Origin: CAIJMI01 sp043798445
Lineage (GTDB): Bacteria > Patescibacteriota > Microgenomatia > UBA10105 > UBA927
DNA length: 17,388 bases
NCBI GenBank assembly: GCA_043798445.1
Contig: JAZDOQ010000008.1
Coordinates: 1-17,388, forward strand
Direction: 5' to 3'
Shown here: positions 14,801 to 17,388 of the stretch, in pieces
How the letters are laid out: each line of letters begins with the position of its first letter
How positions within the stretch are numbered: the first letter of the stretch is position 1
Made by a program: the position numbers and the translations under genes
Notes under the pieces: model-generated
What the model was told of the DNA's origin: nothing
Databases searched by the model: none
What the model saw: the letters and a program-made list of their open reading frames with translations, nothing else

Positions 14801-17105
14801 CAATACCAATATTTCCTTGAATTACGATGTCTCCAGATAGTCTTGAGTCCGTCCCATTAGGGTCTATATACCAATTTGTTCCAGCACCATCATTCCAATC
14901 CAAATATCTTGTCGCGCGAACGTCACCAAAAACGAATAGGGGAGCATTTGGCAATGTCGTCCCAATACCAACGTATCCGGAGGAGGTATCTACGACGAAT
15001 TGGCTTGAATTGACTGTAAAATCACCGGTAGTACTCAATTCGATATTAAGGTTGGAAGCAGCTTTTGGAGTGAGCGTCATGAGTCCTGTAGAACTTACTC
15101 CAATAGTTCCATATGTAGCAGTAGCATAACTAATTCGCACTTGAGGATCAGTGGTCCCTAATACTTCCAATTGGGCTCCTGGAGTAGTGGTTCCAACTCC
15201 TAACGTGCCAAGTGCAAAAATATTTCCATTATCTCCATTTAACATAATAAGGGCGCTATTAGTTGCTGTTGTATTTGGATCTGCTGTCGGATTAAATGAA
15301 GTGTTTCCGAGAGCGAGCGATCTGTTGACGACAGGATACGGATATATAAGGTTATTTGTTTGAGTAAACAATCCTTCTCCATTTGGTCCAACAGTTCCAG
15401 TAGATCCTTGCGGACCGGTAGCTCCAGTAGCTCCTGTTGCGCCGGTTGGTCCGACAACACCCGTGGCGCCAGTAGCTCCAGTAGCTCCTGTTGGTCCTGC
15501 TACACCTCCAGATCCTGCCGTACCGGTTGCACCAGTTGCTCCGGTTGGACCGGCTGTACCGGTTGCTCCTGTGGCTCCGGTAGCTCCGGTTGACCCGGTT
15601 GGTCCTTGTACACCCGTAGCTCCGGTTGCACCGGTTACTCCGGTTGGACCGGCTGTACCGGTTGCTCCTGTTGATCCTGTGGCTCCGGTTGGACCTTCTA
15701 ATCCAGACGCTCCTGTTGGGCCTTGAGTGCCGGTTGCACCTGTGGGTCCTTGAATACCGGTTGCTCCTGTGGGTCCTGTAGCACCGGTTGCGCCTGTCGG
15801 ACCTTCAACACCCGTGGCTCCGGTTGCTCCTGTTGCGCCAGTTGCTCCTGTGGGACCGGCAGGTCCAGTTGCACCGGTTGCACCCGTAGCCCCAGTTGGT
15901 CCCTGTGTTCCAGAAGCTCCGGTAGCACCGGTAGGACCAGAGGAACCAATACTACCGGTTGCTCCTGTGGCTCCGGTTGGACCAACGACTCCCGTCGCTC
16001 CAGTAGCTCCTTGTGGACCCGTAGCGCCAGTTAATCCAACAGCTCCCGTAGCACCCGTCGCTCCTGTTGCACCCGTCGCTCCTGTTGGTCCCTGTGTTCC
16101 AGAAGCTCCGGTTGCTCCTGTTGCACCGGTCGCTCCGGTTGGTCCAGAGTTTCCAATGGCGCCGGTTGCTCCGGTTGCACCAGTCGCTCCCGTTGGACCT
16201 TCCACGCCAGATGCTCCTGTTGGCCCTTCAACACCCGTCGCACCGCTTGGACCCTGTTCTCCTGTTGCACCGGATGCTCCAACAATTCCTGTTGCTCCGG
16301 TTGCTCCTGTTGGACCAGTAGTTCCGATTGCCCCTGTTGCGCCGGATTGTCCAATAATACCAGTCGCTCCTGTTGTACCACTTGTTCCTGTGGATCCAAC
16401 AGTTCCACTAGCTCCAGTTGATCCAGAACTTCCACTTGCTCCAGTAGGACCAGCATCTCCGGTGGCTCCTGTGGCTCCAGTTGGCCCTTCCAAACCAGAT
16501 GCACCCGTTGGTCCCGTTGGGCCGGTTGCTCCGGTAGCGCCAAGAACCATGCTTGTTGTCATTGAATTTATAATTTGTTGTGTAGAGAGAGAGTTGGTTG
16601 ATGTTGTTCCTGGCAATATTGTTGTAATTTTTTGTTGACCACTTGCACGAATATTATTTTGTATTTGTGTAAACAAATAGCCAGCGCTTAAAAGTGACAA
16701 TAATACAGCATATCCTATCCCGAGAGGGATGAGCCATTTTTTTGCTGTTGCTTTTGCCGCTTCCCGCAGCGGGGCAGAAGCAGGAGGAATGATAAACGTT
16801 TCTGGACCAGGTGTAGTAATTGGTAACGGTGCGGAAATTGGTGCGGGAAAAATTGATGGGGGAATTGCATCTGTAGGAGCGGATAACAACTCAATAGTTG
16901 GTAATAAGTGAACGTTTGGAAGGAGTTTTGCTGGAGCGGGCAACAGATCCTTTTCCATGTACCCGTGCTCTTTTGCCCACAGAACAAATTGTTCAATGTT
17001 TTTAACTCTCTTTGCAATAACAGCCGTATCTTCCTCAGGCTTGAAAAACATTCTTGCGAATGTTTGAATAATTGTAGTCGTGATTGTCGGAAGAAATTTT
17101 TTCAT
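11820..17105 (-). CDS. Giant membrane-anchored collagen-like (GXT) fibre protein with tail-fibre, jelly-roll and Peptidase_G2-like domains
   Basis: 1761 residues. Residues 1-60 are cytoplasmic and charged (RVKNIEQFVLWAKEHGY resembles a SAM-like helix pair), followed by a Pro-rich linker (55-112), basic AAKATAKKW and one membrane segment (about 124-146), with no signal peptide. From G189 to G578 Gly stands at every third position (130 Gly), mostly GAT, GPT and GAS, with no Lys or Arg. From 579 come tail-fibre-like beta repeats (GTLGVGTTTPGAQLEVLG and relatives). Residues about 1105-1268 look like a CBM4/9-type jelly roll (NSGFE at 1109, PDAW, four Cys at 1128, 1138, 1169, 1208). Residues 1274-1390 (DIAENYY, IGIVSTNP, SGRVP, GDAITASSIPG, VGKAV) resemble Peptidase_G2. 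The tail is Ser/Thr-rich beta structure (GDVIVSGNLTISGTLGVS) ending FNWWIVN. It is probably a trimeric surface fibre for attachment, with Thr likely glycosylated. Domain names are from motif memory, not searches. Confidence 0.9.
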   Translation of the reverse strand: MKKFLPTITTTIIQTFARMFFKPEEDTAVIAKRVKNIEQFVLWAKEHGYMEKDLLPAPAKLLPNVHLLPTIELLSAPTDAIPPSIFPAPISAPLPITTPGPETFIIPPASAPLREAAKATAKKWLIPLGIGYAVLLSLLSAGYLFTQIQNNIRASGQQKITTILPGTTSTNSLSTQQIINSMTTSMVLGATGATGPTGPTGASGLEGPTGATGATGDAGPTGASGSSGSTGASGTVGSTGTSGTTGATGIIGQSGATGAIGTTGPTGATGATGIVGASGATGEQGPSGATGVEGPTGASGVEGPTGATGATGATGAIGNSGPTGATGATGATGASGTQGPTGATGATGATGATGAVGLTGATGPQGATGATGVVGPTGATGATGSIGSSGPTGATGASGTQGPTGATGATGATGPAGPTGATGATGATGATGVEGPTGATGATGPTGATGIQGPTGATGTQGPTGASGLEGPTGATGSTGATGTAGPTGVTGATGATGVQGPTGSTGATGATGATGTAGPTGATGATGTAGSGGVAGPTGATGATGATGVVGPTGATGATGATGPQGSTGTVGPNGEGLFTQTNNLIYPYPVVNRSLALGNTSFNPTADPNTTATNSALIMLNGDNGNIFALGTLGVGTTTPGAQLEVLGTTDPQVRISYATATYGTIGVSSTGLMTLTPKAASNLNIELSTTGDFTVNSSQFVVDTSSGYVGIGTTLPNAPLFVFGDVRATRYLDWNDGAGTNWYIDPNGTDSRLSGDIVIQGNIGIGIGATSPSYAITMATGKNTINSVDALTISSGGNINLNPGGGGTPEVTIGGGSGKLNVGTVDPPYTIGGQRYATYMPSMIGVKEEVTGVANTTENVPGVGYRTVIDFGRLTQGTDLWLFSKTTDLRTNINNLVVILNPSGNTRAWYDLDTMNYRLAIYTSQPSRVSYRFTAPRFDTARWQNTRTNTIEGFNINGLAAINPSDIPLVTPSTNAIADLAITTTTTPQTGLLFDLKNSFGTFIYDVGQFSQAAIANLKTGWLQVDTITPLTSNGITVKLNDAQKLTITDSAGTPKTSFDVLGNATLSGQLESNSLVVHQNATFEGDMIQTNGINAIPDQGSIVANSGFEVNNDTNTTMPDAWTCQNTGTSTGSCSRDTTNIAQGNASLAAVKTNTTNQLQIISSCIPITAGNTYNVNMRVQGSASLTNNQYFIGLWGYTNKTDCESNINAIPYMTGRTVTTSWSTVTTTTAALGSSITWARAGSYITNVARTVTIDAFRVTPSTLGRSMDIAENYYVSTPLIPGTLTQIATTNDSTVEKAIDSASQALIGIVSTNPALILGEGIANQDVLSPIALSGRVPAIVSDKNGIISNGDAITASSIPGVGAKAINAGSIVGKAVQSFIPETLTCQTTTSFDAISWPDDDGTNVVRTCFTLPDGTHIGKVMTFVNTNWYQPEITDQTKTRTLYADRIITPSGEWSATSSAQTINTYITNITNLVATASAESTPLTVDLTPTLDASTTALLSSLSESVATFTAPTIDLTGKTVVADAMTLHSSLSVLGSTILGETSVAGTLLIDAAVRISDIGIDTISDTLYLNKLKFANVDILAGTLVITTQGDVIVSGNLTISGTLGVSTIRSTIDDLTISLEKTSSASAFGKLIVKGVGEKAVTIDEQGNLTASGSATVSKLNITGMDDTKATLSATSSATIGEAILPSGTTTLSIKTTAVTDQSLIYVTPQSSTNNQVLYVKSKTPGIGFIINVDAAITKDVKFNWWIVN
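15539..15671 (-). repeat. Identical 34-base pair, 99 bases apart, within the collagen region
   Basis: Positions 15539-15572 and 15638-15671 are identical over 34 bases and encode GATGTAGPTG in both places. The 99-base offset equals 33 residues or 11 triplets, so phase is kept. Confidence 0.85.
15895..16112 (-). repeat. Identical 29-base pair, 189 bases apart, within the collagen region
   Basis: Positions 15895-15923 and 16084-16112 are identical and encode TGASGTQGPT. The offset of 189 bases equals 63 residues or 21 triplets. The protein around both copies is also alike (an SGPTGATG block before, GATGATG after). Confidence 0.85.
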
Positions 17106-17111
17106 GGGTCG

Positions 17112-17388
17112 CTAGGAAATGTACTGGTTGTAATACCAAGAAAAAAACGTTTTTATATCGTCTATATCTGCCGTTGTTATCTTCATCTCACTTGTATATT
17201 CCGTCAGCGCTTTGTTGAGTATTGAAGCGTTGTTTGTCGCGTCAATACGCGAAATATTTCGAACGAGCAATGTTGGATTTTCTGTGATTTTTTGTTCAAT
17301 GACCGCAAATTGGAAAAACATGCGAAGGGCTGACAACCTTCGGTTAATGGTTGCTGTTGGTGTTTGAGCGACAATGAGCGCCCGTTTG
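17112..17388 (-). CDS. Protein ending in a tyrosine-recombinase-type core-binding (SAM-like) domain, no catalytic domain (5' end outside window)
   Basis: The minus-strand frame is open to the window edge, so the N-terminus is missing; 91 residues are visible. TATINRRLSALRMFFQFA followed by QKITENPTLLV is the signature of the N-terminal core-binding domain of XerC/XerD-type integrases ('T-I-x-R-x-L-S-A-L-R-x-F-F-x-F-A ... NP'). The chain ends about 50 residues later at FFSWYYNQYIS and a TAG, so the catalytic domain with its Arg/His/Tyr residues is absent. It cannot recombine DNA by itself; a binding or protein-interaction role is inferred. The stop lies six bases before the fibre gene start and in the same frame, so the two are coupled or were once joined. 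The TTG at 17336 is only an in-frame codon and not a supported start. Confidence 0.62.
   Translation of the reverse strand, partial: KRALIVAQTPTATINRRLSALRMFFQFAVIEQKITENPTLLVRNISRIDATNNASILNKALTEYTSEMKITTADIDDIKTFFSWYYNQYIS

Larger units (their letters stand above)
15372..16541 (-). repeat. Collagen-like GXY triplet repeat region
   Basis: About 130 consecutive Gly-X-Y triplets without a phase break, encoding residues 189-578 of the fibre protein. Third positions are mostly Thr, with Ser, Glu, Gln, Ala, Gly or Asp in the rest. Codons vary widely between neighbouring triplets (GGA/GGT/GGC, ACT/ACA/ACC/ACG), so the repeat is kept at protein level and is not a recent slippage array. Recent local copying is still visible in the 34-base and 29-base identical pairs listed separately. 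Confidence 0.95.

Noticed and set aside
15360..16034. Plus-strand Cys/Ser-rich frames opposite the collagen region, looking like metallothionein or conotoxin-like peptides.
   Set aside because: Also a compositional shadow of the triplet repeat; the Cys spacing simply follows the 9-base period.
15372..16541. Regular DNA repeats that might be taken for a CRISPR or minisatellite array.
   Set aside because: Repeat period is 9 bases with degenerate codons in a confirmed coding frame; there are no spacers and no cas genes.
15769..16638. Long plus-strand open frame (289 codons) encoding an Ala-Pro-Val/Gly-Pro-Val repeat protein opposite the collagen region.
   Set aside because: It is the mirror of GGN-GCN-ACN repeats read on the other strand; stops are avoided by composition. 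No start signal, promoter or non-repeat domain supports it.
11820..17105. The giant fibre protein as a prophage tail fibre.
   Set aside because: It has an internal membrane anchor and a cytoplasmic N-terminus, and no phage structural genes occur in the window, so a cellular surface protein with phage-like folds fits better.
1..17388. Alternative genetic code (TGA as Gly or Trp), considered because of the CPR-like style.
   Set aside because: TGA ends several genes at precise ATGA overlaps and the 633-residue TPR protein, and no gene needs TGA to be read through.

Overview
The window most resembles an ultra-small Patescibacteria (Candidate Phyla Radiation) genome. That placement is inference from style and was not checked against a database. 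The supporting signs are very tight packing (most gaps under 60 bases, several ATGA start/stop overlaps, interlocking convergent stops), Cys-rich type IV pilin-like proteins, a multi-pass membrane protein fused to TPRs, and a giant Gly-X-Thr collagen-like surface protein with tail-fibre-type repeats. TGA is a genuine stop (genes at 556, 3030, 4022 and 4711 lie around ATGA overlaps or end in TGA), so the standard bacterial code applies and Gracilibacteria-type recoding can be excluded.

Left part (1-7950): a surface-glycan gene set. In order it holds the C-terminal end of a membrane protein, probably a GT-C glycosyltransferase (+), a zinc-ribbon SAM methyltransferase (+), a GT-C-like membrane protein (-), then a plus-strand run: NAD-dependent sugar epimerase/dehydratase, DPM1-like GT2 glycosyltransferase, DegT-type sugar aminotransferase, GT39/ArnT-like membrane glycosyltransferase and GNAT acetyltransferase. 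A coherent reading is that the SDR, aminotransferase and GNAT make an N-acylated amino sugar. The GT2 enzyme would load a sugar on polyprenyl phosphate, and the GT-C proteins would transfer sugars outside the membrane.

Middle (7958-9859, -): a membrane protein resembling O-antigen ligase/polymerase with C-terminal TPRs, a candidate for polymerising or transferring the glycan. Divergent to it lie three consecutive prepilin-like genes (9914-11823, +) with class III signal sequences and unusually many cysteines in two of them.

Right part (11820-17388, -): a 1761-residue protein with a cytoplasmic N-terminus, one membrane segment, an unbroken run of about 130 Gly-X-Y triplets (mostly GXT, no Lys or Arg), tail-fibre-like beta repeats, a jelly-roll carbohydrate-binding-like domain, a Peptidase_G2/intramolecular-chaperone-like domain and a beta-rich C-terminus. 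It is preceded, in the same frame and separated by a single TAG, by a protein ending in a tyrosine-recombinase-type core-binding (SAM-like) domain with no catalytic domain.

Taken together the window looks like a cell-surface module: pili and a collagen-like fibre, with the enzymes that could glycosylate them. Several genes that start transcription units have a good -10 box only 13-15 bases before the start codon, so their mRNAs would be nearly leaderless, whereas internal operon genes have clear Shine-Dalgarno sites. No RNA genes, CRISPR arrays, insertion sequences or clear hairpin terminators were seen.
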